A stretch of 22,412 bases of DNA from Hypsibius dujardini (taxonomy: Eukaryota; Tardigrada; Eutardigrada; Parachela; Hypsibiidae), in contig LRSR01008233.1 of the NCBI GenBank assembly GCA_001579985.1, positions 1 through 22,412 on the forward strand, in the 5' to 3' direction. Position numbers and translations under genes: made by a program. The notes beneath the pieces were generated by a model that saw only the letters and a list, made by a program, of their open reading frames with translations, was not told where the DNA came from and did no database searches. The number at the start of each line of letters is the position of its first letter. The stretch's first letter is position 1. Positions 9,262 through 19,051 of the stretch are shown here, in pieces.

Positions 9262-12256
9262 ATGGACGGAGAGGAACTCCAGCACGAGCAACAGCAGTTT
9301 GAGGAGGAAGGACAGCAGTTTCACGAGGAAGAAACTCCAGGTGAAATTCGGACAGTTGCGTTGGCGGAGTGAGGGGGGGGGGACAGTGGCACGGCCTGAC
9401 ATTTTAAAATACGCTAGGCGCCCACCCAAGTTGGTGAACCCCAAGCCCGCCCGTGATTAATTGTAGTTCTCCGTGTTTTTTACCAATCAATCAAAGCTTT
9501 TCGTTGTTTATTCAGGAGAAGAAGCTTTTTACGGAGATATGGCGCAGTGGAACCGGGAGGAAGGTGCGGAAGATGCGAACCAGATCCAGCAGGAGCAGAT
9601 CCAGACACAGGAGCTGGCGGCTCCCCTAAAGGTACGCTTGGCCATATTGTAGCTGTGACCTAATTAAGCCATTTACATCGGTCAATTCGTATAGTCAAGC
9701 ACTAGCCCAGTTAAATAGCTTAACTCGGTTACCGCTGTAATATGGCCACATGGGAAAAGCGTCCATCAATGGTTTGATGCATCAGCCGATCAATATATCG
9801 CGCAATCCAGCAATCAATGTAGGTAGGCAAATGATAAGCTGTTCCTTTTTCAGGAAGAGCAGCAGCTGATTGAGCAGTGGTATGCCACTTGGCAGGTGAT
9901 GATGCGGGAGAAGGTAAAACGACCACAGACTGGCATAGAGTGTGGACTTTTCCGCATTATCCTCTTGTTGGTTTCGAAGTTGACGAGTGCAAAGAATTTT
10001 GACCCGTTAGGAGGTGGAATTCGCGCAGCAGAAGGAGCAAATGGAGCAGTGTGTGGAGAACTTTCGCGCCGCGGAATCTGACCGCCAGTCCGTGGAGACG
10101 ACCGTCTTCGACGAGATGCACGGTCGCCATACTGCTTTGCAGAAGTAAGTACTTAATACAAAATAGTGTTACTTTTGCCCGAAAAATCATGTTTTAATTA
10201 ATAATTACAATAATAATAAATAAATCCAATTCACTCGCGCCGCGGGGTGTCTTTAAATAGTTTATGCTGAATACCTCTTATTTCATTCAGTACCCAACCA
10301 GTAGACATTTTCCTTCGGAATTTAAATGAATAAATGTTTCTGCGTGTATCCATTTATATTTTTGTGATTTAGAAAAATATCCAGCATTTAATTAAAAAAT
10401 CAAAAGCCGCTGTTCTGATATAAAATACTGGTATCTTATCTTTATTTTTCGGCGTTTTTATTCTTTTACCTTTAAATATAATTTAAACAGAAATGTTGTG
10501 AAAATTCTACGTGGGCTATTGATGAAAATTGCAGCTTTGGAGAAAAAAATCAAACGGCAAGGAATCTTTTTTCTGTTGCAGGATCGATCAGTTGCAGCGA
10601 ATGGGAGATGACCTATTGGTATGTCCTTTGTCCCCGACATGTATTACAACCGCAACTGCCGCAGTCTTTTCGCTCTATTTTGCTTGGATTGTCTTTGGTT
10701 CGGAATACCTAAATTGTTGCAGGAGGATGAGGTCCACTTGGCGGAAGTGGCCCAGAACTGTGAGTCCTTGTGGTTAGAACTTTCGACTGTTGCCATTCCT
10801 TGATGGGCCGGTTTTCCATTCATTCTTAGACGAAGTACGCAAGAAAACGGCTGCTACTCACGATCGCGCTCTCCGCTCGAAATACCAGGTATGGTTGGAG
10901 GAGATTGCCTCACGTCGTTCGAGGGCATCTGTTGGGTCGTTTAATTACGCCGTTTGATTCCCCTTCTCGTTTCTCCAATCGTATTTGCAGGCTCTTGTGA
11001 CGTCGTTCGAGGAATCCCGTCGCTCTCATGACACTGAAATGGACGATCTTCGACAGCGATGTAAGTTCGTCGTCCAAATTGGGCTGAGAACCATCTTCCG
11101 TCCTCTTAACTATAGTAGTGAAAACAAAGCGAACACGGTATCCCTTTTGTCTGCAACATTTCTCTTATGCCTGAAGCGATATAACATATGAGGATTAATA
11201 AAATGTCCAGTAAACTATTTATGTGCTGTTCACAGTGGCGTCGAGTGAAGCACGGACCAAGGAGCGGGAAATGGAGAATCAGAATTTGATGCGCGAGGTC
11301 TTGGCATTTTGCGTGACATTCGTGTACCTCGAAGACAAATGAAGAGCTTAATTCAAGCACAAACTGTTCATTCGCAGGTGGGGGAGAAGCGAGCGCAAGC
11401 TGTGGATGCTGACGCGGCTCTCGCTTCGTCGATGGAGAAAATCGAAGCCCTGGAAGCAGAAATTGCGTCGCTAACTGAGCAGATCGGTAACAGTCACCCA
11501 GAAGCTCGTTGCGGAAAAGTTTTAGTGTAAAAAGCGTCAGTTTGGCTGGTTTTAGTTGACGGTGGGGCCGAAGCAGAGCGAGCAGATCAGCAGCTGGAGA
11601 ACCTGCAGTTGGTGTTGGAACGACGAGCTGGAGCCCGAGACCTGGAACTGGTACATCTAAATGAACGGCAAAGAAGAAGACAGACAGGCAGGCACACAGA
11701 CATAACGGCAGACAGGCAGACAGCGGTATTGATAGAAGGCGATACTTTGCAGGCGAAGAGAGATGAGTTGAAGAAGGGACTGGAAGTGTTCCAAGCCAAC
11801 AAATCGCGGGTGGATGTTGACCACGAACTCGCAGTGAAAGAGCGAAACGTTGAAGCCAGCAGCAGTGCTATCGTCCTTCATTCTCTGACTTCGGATACTG
11901 CTCGGAAGAAGGAACGAATTCAGTTCCTCCAGATAGTGTACGTCAAACGACATTCATCCTCGGCGATATGCCACATCTTGTTTTGCCGTTTTTTCAGTAT
12001 CAAAGAACATGAAACTGCCAAGCAGGAAATTCTGACTGAGACTAACAATCTCATCGAAAAGTTACGCAACTTGAAGGCCGAGTAAGCCACTATACTTTGA
12101 GACAGTTACAATACGTCTCGCTGTCATTACTTTCTCCTGCTCGACAGGTTAGAACGCAAAGAAGCTGTAGAGAAGACCATTCTGGCGGAGACCTCGCCGC
12201 TGCACGTCACCCTGCGAGCACTGGAAGGGCAGCGCATTGTATCGCGTGCTCATTAG
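9262..12256 (+). CDS. Coiled-coil protein of about 411 residues, 14 small exons, unrecognised
   Basis: Exons: 9262-9340, 9516-9631, 9854-9913, 10011-10144, 10582-10618, 10723-10759, 10830-10888, 10991-11060, 11236-11297 (or 11312), 11378-11486, 11556-11650, 11753-11937, 11998-12081, 12148-12256. Borders are GT-AG and phases agree throughout. The ATG at 9262 has A at -3 and G at +4; an upstream in-frame ATG at 8956 would add a UTR-like stretch. The N-terminus is very Glu/Gln-rich (MDGEELQHEQQQFEEE), then comes LIEQWYATWQVMMREK. From about residue 85 almost everything is charged and heptad-like with Leu/Ile/Val spacing, e.g. MEKIEALEAEIASLTEQI and NNLIEKLRNLKAELERKE. It ends ALEGQRIVSRAH. No catalytic motif, signal peptide or membrane segment is seen. 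A structural role in cytoskeleton, centrosome, kinetochore or cilium is possible, but I cannot name a family. The exon 9 donor is the least certain junction. Confidence 0.8.
10145..10581. other. AT-rich intron 4 of the coiled-coil gene
   Basis: This 437-base intron is the longest in the gene. It is AT-rich with no array, RNA gene or mobile element that I can recognise. Confidence 0.6.
11676..11725. repeat. Short CAGA array filling a 102-base intron of the coiled-coil gene
   Basis: GACAGACAGGCAGG-type units occupy about half of the intron 11651-11752, showing that even the shortest introns carry this repeat family. Confidence 0.8.
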
Positions 12257-12407
12257 CCAGCGGTCAGCAAGCGGATTCCCCGTTGGGAAGTTTCACCCTC
12301 ATCCTCGTCAGTGGGGACATTTCGCCGTTGCAGTTTCCCGAATATCGACTTATAAATGTCATTCCTGAAACTTAATCCGATTAATCTTTTCCGTAGATAT
12401 CTTAGAT

Positions 12408-12736
12408 TTAATTATTTTGTATTTCCCGTCCAGCTAACCTGGCTTGTTCCGTGACAGTACACGACTGTTGCGGCGCCATGAAACTGACGAGCTTCGGATG
12501 GGGCTCGAATTTAATCTTTCTGTCCCGCGTTGCTTTGGAGTCGACGATTTTTTTTGTTTTCTTCCTCAACTGGCCTAGTTGAATTTGTTGCCTATAGCAA
12601 ACCAAATAATACCAAACTAGTGCCCCTCACTGCTCGTTCCACATGGCCTTCTAGAACAACAGTGGCTGATATCGACACTGTAAATCCATGTCAAGCTTTG
12701 TGTATGTCTACGTGCCTGTCTATCTGTTTGTCTGTT

Positions 12737-12769
<33 letters not shown>

Positions 12770-14682
12770 ATATGCCTGTCTATTTTGACTGACTGTGTCT
12801 CAGTCTGCCTGCCTGCCTGCCTATCTGTCTGTCTGAGCTCCTGCCTGTGTCTGCCTGCCTGCCTGTCTGACTGACTGTCTATCTAACTACTGAAGTATAC
12901 GGACCGGCTAAGTTCAATGGGGTCGCTGACATCACCGGTCTTGCGCTCAATAAGCTCCCTCAGCAGGACGTGATAGAAATCATCATCATCGAAGATCTCT
13001 GGATTTAGTTGTGTCGTATTGGTTGTTCCAGCCTAGAAGTTACGGAGAAGCTCTGTAGAGTACAGAAATACACATCATCTAAATAAGAATGTAGTACCTT
13101 TTCACCGGTCACGGTTGCGTCCAGAGGTGAGCACGCACTCCCGACGGAGCCCAGCACGCGGTAGACCGTTCGGGGTGTTTGCGTCCGTTGCAACAGACGT
13201 TGTTTATCCGACATAACCTTCAACCAAAAAAGCCCGTTGAAATAAAAACTCACAGTACAGAATACGTGTGTGTTATCGGGTCGATCAAATCAATGATTTG
13301 ATCAAACGCGTCACTGCCGGATTTCTACCTGAGTGATCTGTTTCACTGGTGACTGGTCGAACGCAGAAAAGTTCTTCTTCATGCCAACGGAAAACTGACG
13401 CGTTTTGCTACTCCATTTCTCCAGAGTGGAATCCCTACAAAGAAATAAACATGATTAATCGATAGATTGACTACTTCTGTACATTGGTGGCTGGCGTCAA
13501 TCTTTGCGGCGTAGCTTGATTATTGATTGAATTCTATACACTGCAGGGATTAATCAATCAATATAGCTTTACTATGAGGCGACTACCAGAAGTGAATTGC
13601 AACAACTCGCCTAAATGGCTCCATTTTCCGAAATCTCTTTTCCAACAGGGCATCGATCTTATCCAAAGTTAACCCGGGATCCGCCAGTTCATTGTCAGGC
13701 AATTGAGAATCCATTTCACTGGATAAGGCCAAACAACCAATGTATACGAGCACAGAGGCAGGTTGATTTGGACTATAATAAATGTACACATTAGAAATCA
13801 CAAACCAACTTTTCATCATCACTATCTGACGGAATCTCCTCATTGTCGCCTTCGCCTGCAGATTTTGATGATAATGCCGGGTTATTTTTCGCCAAAAGGT
13901 CCTGCAGACCTGCCAGATCACCTAAAAGCGTCCGCAAATCCTCTCGCGCTGAAACGGCAAAAAATTCATCATTTCACTGGGAAATCGATTACTGTGTTGC
14001 ACAAATGATGTGACATTATATTTGCAGCAAACTAAATGGATCATAATTGATGGTAATAAAGGTAGTAAACTAATAATAACTTGGGCCGGCAACTGATTAT
14101 TGCAATCGACTTGCCATTGGGCAACGGCGCTTGATTGCTTGATGTGTAAACTACAATCTTTCTGCTTATGACCATCGATTGATTGATCTCTTGATTGGCA
14201 AATTACCTTTCTCGACAGTTTCCCCAGTTTCCTCCGGCACGGCATCTATGAAGTTGCCAAACAAACTCGCTTCCGGTAATAAATTACAGACCGTCATCGG
14301 TTTTTGCAGCTTAATCCGCATTTCCAATAATCCATCCCAGATTTCTAAAGCAAAAAACAATCAGAAATGCTTCAATAATGTTTTTTTCGCTATCCTTAAA
14401 AACCATGTTTTCCATTGCTGTCTTACCGAGCTGTTTCCGAACCGCTTCGCCGTTTTCCGAATCCTTATTTCTGGCCGCAGCCGAGGTAGAAAAGTGACGG
14501 ACTCCGGCGCCGGAAGATTCCTCGTCGTGATCCTCTTCTTCATCATCCCCGTCGTCGTCCTCGTCCTCCTCGTCTTCCTCGTCTTCGTTGTCCTCGTTAT
14601 CGTCGTCATTCTGCTCCTCGTCCTCATCTTCCCCTTCCGCAACGTCAGCGCCGTCTTCGGAAAACTCCTCGTCCGAACTCAT
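12408..14682 (-). CDS. AATF: AATF / Che-1 (Bfr2, Traube) ribosome-biogenesis factor, 8 exons
   Basis: Exons in transcript order: 14682-14427, 14344-14207, 13948-13810, 13718-13611, 13434-13329, 13217-13098, 13032-12905, 12591-12408; about 392 residues. The family is nucleolar, part of the small-subunit processome and the AATF-NGDN-NOL10 module, and in vertebrates also a transcription/checkpoint factor. Residues 1-60 are an Asp/Glu tract. The AATF-Che1 core follows: [16 protein letters not shown] aligns with human ALWDQLLEGRIKLQKA. The TRAUB-type C-terminus has [54 protein letters not shown] and KLVSFMAP. An in-frame TAA four codons upstream (plus-strand 14692-14694) supports the start. The N-terminus is roughly 170 residues shorter than human. 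The intron 13435-13610 uses a GC donor (AG|GCGAGT); only this choice keeps the frame and the FRDSTLEKW alignment to human YRNRTLQKW. Convergent with the coiled-coil gene and divergent from MECR copy 1. Confidence 0.93.
12700..12890. repeat. TCTG array in the last AATF intron (12592-12904)
   Basis: TGTCTGTCTGTC runs with CCTG variants fill most of the intron before the final AATF exon. In the AATF transcript it reads CAGA. Confidence 0.95.
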
Positions 14683-14825
14683 GGCAGGCGTTTAGTTTAA
14701 ATCTTTGAATGATGCCGGTTTTAAGGCTTTAAAAAAACACGTTGCGAAATATCACTCTTGCATTGGGGGTCCGACGTTAGCAGAAGGGTTGGGCGGATGG
14801 GGGTGTTGTTGCCCACCCCCAGCTA

Positions 14826-15012
14826 AAATGCGCGAACAAATCTGAAAATGTTGCGAACAAATTTGAAAATGCTGCGAACAAGTTAGAAACTGCTGGGAGC
14901 AAGTGTGAACAATTCCAGCAATCCGTCGGATCTAGCGAACATGTCGAAAAACTCTGCGAACAGGTTTGAAATGCCGCGAACAAGTCTGCAAATGCCGAGA
15001 CCGCAAACAAGC
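14826..15012. repeat. Degenerate ~21-bp minisatellite between AATF and MECR copy 1
   Basis: A unit resembling AAAATGCTGCGAACAAGTTTG repeats about eight or nine times with increasing divergence (for example at 14826, 14845, 14866, 14887, 14949, 14970). One minus frame reads repeated NLFAAFS heptapeptides and one plus frame reads ANKFENA/ANKLETA, because 21 bp equals seven codons. No start, splice context or family supports translation. Confidence 0.75.
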
Positions 15013-15122
15013 ACCAGGGAACGAATACGAAAGTCCAGAAATCGCACCAATCATGAGCATGGAAATAAGCTACACTTTACAAACAGCTGATCGCTGAGTG
15101 ATGAAAATTCAAAACAAACGCG

Positions 15123-15130
15123 TATAAAAA
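15123..15130 (+). promoter_or_regulatory. TATA box of MECR copy 1
   Basis: TATAAAAA preceded by CGCG and followed by GC lies 96 bases upstream of the MECR copy 1 start codon. With the usual 25-30 base offset, transcription would begin near 15150-15160, giving a 5' UTR of about 60-70 bases. Confidence 0.6.
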
Positions 15131-15218
15131 GCAAGTTAGCAGCATTCGGCCACTTAATCCCGATTTCCATTTCCGATTTCCGATTTCGTTTCGCTTCGAC
15201 AAAAAATTCCACCGGAAG

Positions 15219-18200
15219 ATGTTCGTCGCACGCAGCGTTCTCTTCGGCACCCGTGCAGCCCTTGGTCGTCATGCCTCATCCTGGCAGGCGACCGTGGTGA
15301 AGTACGCCGAATACGGCGATCCAGAAAAAGTCCTTCAGGTACGCAAAAATGGCGTCTTCTAAATAGTTTTTTGTTTAAATAGTATTTAGAAAATATTTTA
15401 AATGTTCGAAAAAGCAGAATTCTTTTTTAAATAAATATTTATTCATTTGATCACAAAATTATAAACATCGATTTGTATTACACACATTTTTTATTTAAAT
15501 CAACTTTTGCGTATTTTAAAATTCTTTGAAATTTTATTTAAAAAGTAGAACGTCTGATACAGAGGAATTTACCCATAGGAATGCCGTGTACATATTATCA
15601 ACGTAATATATATATACATACATTATTTAAAAGTACAGTAAATTGAAAAGTAAGTATAATTATTAGTTTTTTTTAATCAGCTTTCGCATTTTTAAATTAT
15701 TTTAAATTTTGTTGAAAAATTCGAACACTTCGTTTAAACTATTTTTTCTCTAGGAATATCACGAAACCCTGTCGCAGGACCTGGAAGCCGGCAACGTCGC
15801 CCTCCGCTGGCTCGCCGCCCCCATCAACCCCGCGGACATCAACACCATCCAGGGGGTGTACGCGGTGAAACCGCCGTTGCCGGCAGTCGCGGGCAACGAA
15901 GGTGTCGCGGAAGTGATCAAGGTCGGCAGTGCCGTTAAGAACGTCCAGGTCGGGGACCACGTCGTCCCGGGGATCGCGGCCATTGGCGCATGGCGCACGC
16001 ATTCCATCGTGCCGGCCGCGGATGTGCTGAAGATTGCCGCGGACTTGCCGTTGATTGAGGCGGCCACGCTTACGGTGAATCCGTGCACGGCTTACCGGAT
16101 GGTCTATGATTTTGTTGTAAGTCCTGCGCATGTGTTGCTTAGGTTGATTGATCTATTGGCGGGTTAGCGATGGCAATGATGTTTGGTTGGTTGATTGATG
16201 GATTGATACAGTGTTGATCGGATTGATTGATTGAAGCTTGATTAGGTTGATTGACCGATTGGGTCGTGGGGTGATTAATTGGTAAAGTGAGGCTAAGTTT
16301 GTTGTAAATTTAATATATAATTGTTGATCTCGTAACTTATTTAAAATAAAACCGCCCAGTTTTTAAAATAATGAAGTTACCAGAATTCTACAAATATTGT
16401 ATTAAGATTAACCATTAAGAATAAGCGTTTTTTTAAATATTCCAATTTCGTACATGCTTTTTTGATTTTAATTAATATTCAATACACGTATTTTAATATA
16501 TGTTTCGTGCATTCGAATTATATACTATGAAGTGAAAAGCGCCAAAAATCCGACTTCTAGTTTACTTATACATCAAAACTTAAAAAATAGCACGAAAACC
16601 TTATAAAATCTTACATGTTTTATTGCTTTTTTGTCCTTTTTTGTTCTTTTTTGTTCTTTGTAAACAAATTTACTGCGTTTGTTCCTCTCGCTCTGTTATA
16701 ACTATTATTACTGCTCTCAAGGTTTACTAAACCCATTTTGACCGGCGAACGGTGGATTGATTGATGTGTTTAGTGTTATCAGCCGGCCAAAATTGTCAGT
16801 CACACCGGTCACGTGTCACGCATCGGATGCGTGGTGGACGACCGATCACGCCGGCGACACACTCGCCGATACACATGCATGCCTGGTTACGCACTGAATT
16901 CCACGTTTTTCTTTTGGAACTTGTGCAAATGTGTTAGTGTTATCTGGTTGTTTTTTCCGATTGTAGGATCTCGCGGAGGGCGATGTGATAGTTCAGAATG
17001 GCGCCAACAGTGCCGTCGGCCAGGCCGTCATCCAGATTGCCGCTCATAAGAAATGGAAGACCATCAACATCATCCGTGACCGACCGAACAAGGCCGAGAC
17101 AGTGGAGTTCCTGACCGACATGGGCGCCACGCATGTCATCACGGACACGGACTTTAAGAAGCGAGAGGTGATCAGCCAGCTACCGCAGGCACGCCTTGGT
17201 CTCAACTGTGTCGGTGGGAAGGCCGTCCCAGACATGATCAAGCTGATGGAGGACAAGTCCACGTTGGTCACCTACGGCGGCATGTCACGCCAGCCGATGA
17301 TTGTGCCCACCACGGCGATGATCTTCAAGGATATGATTCTGGCCGGTTTCTGGATCACGCGGTACAGACATGTCTGTCTGCCTGTCTATCTCTTTGTCTT
17401 TCTGTTTGTCTGTTTATCTGTCTATTTGTCTGTCTGTCTGTATTTCTGTCTTTCTTTCTGTTTGTCTGTCTTTATGTCTGTCTGTCTGTCTGTCTGCCTG
17501 TCTATCTCATTTTCTTTCTGTTTGTCTGTCTGTCTGTATTTCTGTCTGTCTGTCTTTATGTCTCTCTGTCTGTCGGCCTGTCTCTTTGTCTGTCTGCCTG
17601 TCTATATCTTTGTCTTTCTGTTTGTCTGTCTGTCTGTCTGTATTTCTGTATTACTGTCTTTCTTTCTGTCTGTCTGTCTTTATGTCTGTCTGTTTGTCTG
17701 TCTGTCGGCTGTCTCTTTGCCTGTCTGTCGGCTGTCTCTTTGTCTACGTGTATGTGTGCCTTCTTACCTGTATGTCTGTTTCTCGGTCTCTCTGTATGTA
17801 TGTCTGTCTGTCTGTGGAGCTGTTTGTCTCTTTGTCTGCCTGGCTGTTTCCCTATCTGAAAATATTTTTTGGGTCGGTATGATTGTCTGTCCGTCTTTTC
17901 TGTCAGCTCTTTTTCTTGTTTTCTCCGTCTGTGTTTTACAGCCCGCCTTTCTGACTCCCTGTTACTCTATTGACCTGTCTTTCTGTTTATCTGTCTGTTT
18001 AACTGTCTTTGTGTTCGTTAGTCTATCTCTCTGTCTGCCTATCCGTTTTTCTGGCTTTTTCATATCTGCCAGTTGTTTGTATGCCCCGTAATTTGTTTTT
18101 GTACATCGGAGACACTGCAAATGTGTTTGGTTTGTTCAGGTGGAATAAAAGTAATTCGGTCGAGGACCGGACGAAGATGCTGGACGACGTGGTGACGCTG

Positions 18201-18389
18201 ATGAAAAAGAAGGTGTTGAAGCCACCGGTGTACGAGCCGGTGATGTTGAAGGATTACCAGCAGGCAGTGAAGCGCGCGCAGGAAGGTTTCAGCGGCTCCA
18301 AGCAGATTTTCGTCATGGACGATCACTCCTTCTCAAAAATCACTCAGGAGTTGAAAGCTCTTGGCGTGTCCGCCGCACCCAAGAGGTGA
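15219..18389 (+). CDS. MECR: Mitochondrial trans-2-enoyl-CoA/ACP reductase, tandem copy 1
   Basis: Exons 15219-15338, 15754-16116, 16967-17361 and 18140-18389 join in phase to 375 residues (human 373). The enzyme is the NADPH-dependent last reductase of mitochondrial fatty acid synthesis, which supplies the octanoyl precursor of lipoate. Residues 1-23 (MFVARSVLFGTRAALGRHAS...) are Arg/Ala/Ser-rich without acids, fitting a mitochondrial presequence. The GroES-like catalytic half has NPADINTIQGVYAV, with Y76 aligning to the catalytic Tyr (Tyr94 in human). GNEGVAEV, GDHVVP and VNPCTAYRM follow. The nucleotide-binding half has NGANSAVGQAVIQIAA (from about 172) and RDRP (198-201, the NADPH phosphate contact). 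LNCVGGK, TYGGM, IFKD and GFW complete the family pattern. All key residues are present, so an active enzyme is expected. Intron 3 is a 778-base TCTG array. The stop is TGA after PKR. Confidence 0.95.
15339..15753. other. Intron 1 of MECR copy 1, AT-rich
   Basis: The 415-base intron is AT-rich with poly-T/poly-A runs and a TATATATA stretch near 15608. It has no recognisable gene or array and no counterpart at this position in copy 2. Confidence 0.6.
16145..16280. repeat. TGAT/GATT tetranucleotide tract in MECR copy 1 intron 2
   Basis: Degenerate TTGATTGATTGA units start shortly after the donor at 16117. The rest of this 850-base intron (to 16966) is AT-rich, with a three-fold CTTTTTTGTT repeat near 16626-16660. 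No gene is seen. Confidence 0.8.
17362..18060. repeat. Large TCTG array occupying MECR copy 1 intron 3
   Basis: TCTG units with TTTG, CCTG, TATC and similar variants begin within about ten bases of the donor and run through most of the 778-base intron. The repeat is stop-free, so the exon 3 frame stays open to about 18091. That extension is intronic, because exon 4 resumes the conserved MECR sequence at 18140. Confidence 0.95.
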
Positions 18390-18629
18390 ACAAATTATCA
18401 AACACGAAGTTGTGCTCCTTGTGAGAATTAAGTGATTTGCCTAGTTGTCCCCGTTTTTTTGTTTGTTCTGTAATCGGTTGGAGAAGGTTCTGGTTTTCGT
18501 GGTGGTGGTGAATTTTTTCGTTTTCATGTCATGATCGACAAGGAACAAACTTTCAATTTCTTCAAGACATTTTGTAAGACCATTTCATCATAAATCGAAA
18601 TCGGTTCGTTATCCGGTGACGTTTTATGG

Positions 18630-18713
18630 AGGCTCACACGGGCAGACAGGCAGTTAGACAAATCGAGAGACAGACGAACAGAAAGATACCCAGACAGACG
18701 GACAGAAAAATAA

Positions 18714-18760
<47 letters not shown>

Positions 18761-18823
18761 CATAGACGGACAGACAGACATACAGATATACAAACAGACA
18801 AACAGATACACAGACAGGCATGA
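18630..18823. repeat. CAGA array between the two MECR copies
   Basis: GACA units, with about ten pure copies at 18717-18758, in the spacer between MECR copies. It is opposite in orientation to the intron 3 arrays of both copies. The remainder of the 18390-18925 spacer shows no gene and no clear AATAAA. Confidence 0.95.
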
Positions 18824-18925
18824 GTGAAAAAAGTAATTTATAGACCAGCAGACTAAATGGCGTTAAATCAGAACATTCAAAAATGACTCGTCATCCAATT
18901 TGACCGCTGATGTTTCAATTGCAGC

Positions 18926-18982
18926 TTACAAAGCCAAAGAGGATATATAGCATATAATTATATATCCTCTTTGTTACAAAGC
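18926..18982. mobile_element. 39-bp palindromic element with 15-bp terminal inverted repeats and 9-bp flanking direct repeats
   Basis: Left flank TTACAAAGC (18926-18934), left arm CAAAGAGGATATATA (18935-18949), loop GCATATAAT (18950-18958), right arm TATATATCCTCTTTG (18959-18973), right flank TTACAAAGC (18974-18982). Both the 15-bp arms and the 9-bp flanks are perfect and abut exactly. This is the layout of a DNA transposon remnant with a target-site duplication, reduced almost to its two ends. It also carries the only TATA-like sequence at a suitable distance upstream of MECR copy 2. Mobility is inferred; a replication template switch is the alternative. Confidence 0.55.
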
Positions 18983-19051
18983 ACGCAATTTTCGCCGCGT
19001 ATGCGAAACCACAACATTACATTCTTTATCTTCGCGTATTTAACAGCAACC

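Larger units (their letters stand above)
14683..15218. promoter_or_regulatory. Divergent AATF / MECR copy 1 intergenic promoter region
   Basis: A 536-base space between two start codons pointing away from each other. It holds the 21-bp minisatellite and, on the MECR side, a TATA box. I see no TATA box for AATF. No gene of its own is recognised. Confidence 0.6.

Noticed and set aside
14179-14700. 173-residue plus-strand open frame with a Val/Leu/Ile-rich 'membrane' stretch
   Set aside because: It is the antisense of AATF exons 1 and 2; the hydrophobic run is the complement of the Asp/Glu tract.
15739-16131. 130-residue minus-strand open frame opposite MECR exon 2, and similar frames at 16940-17134 and 20528-20737
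   Set aside because: They are antisense shadows of conserved MECR exons.
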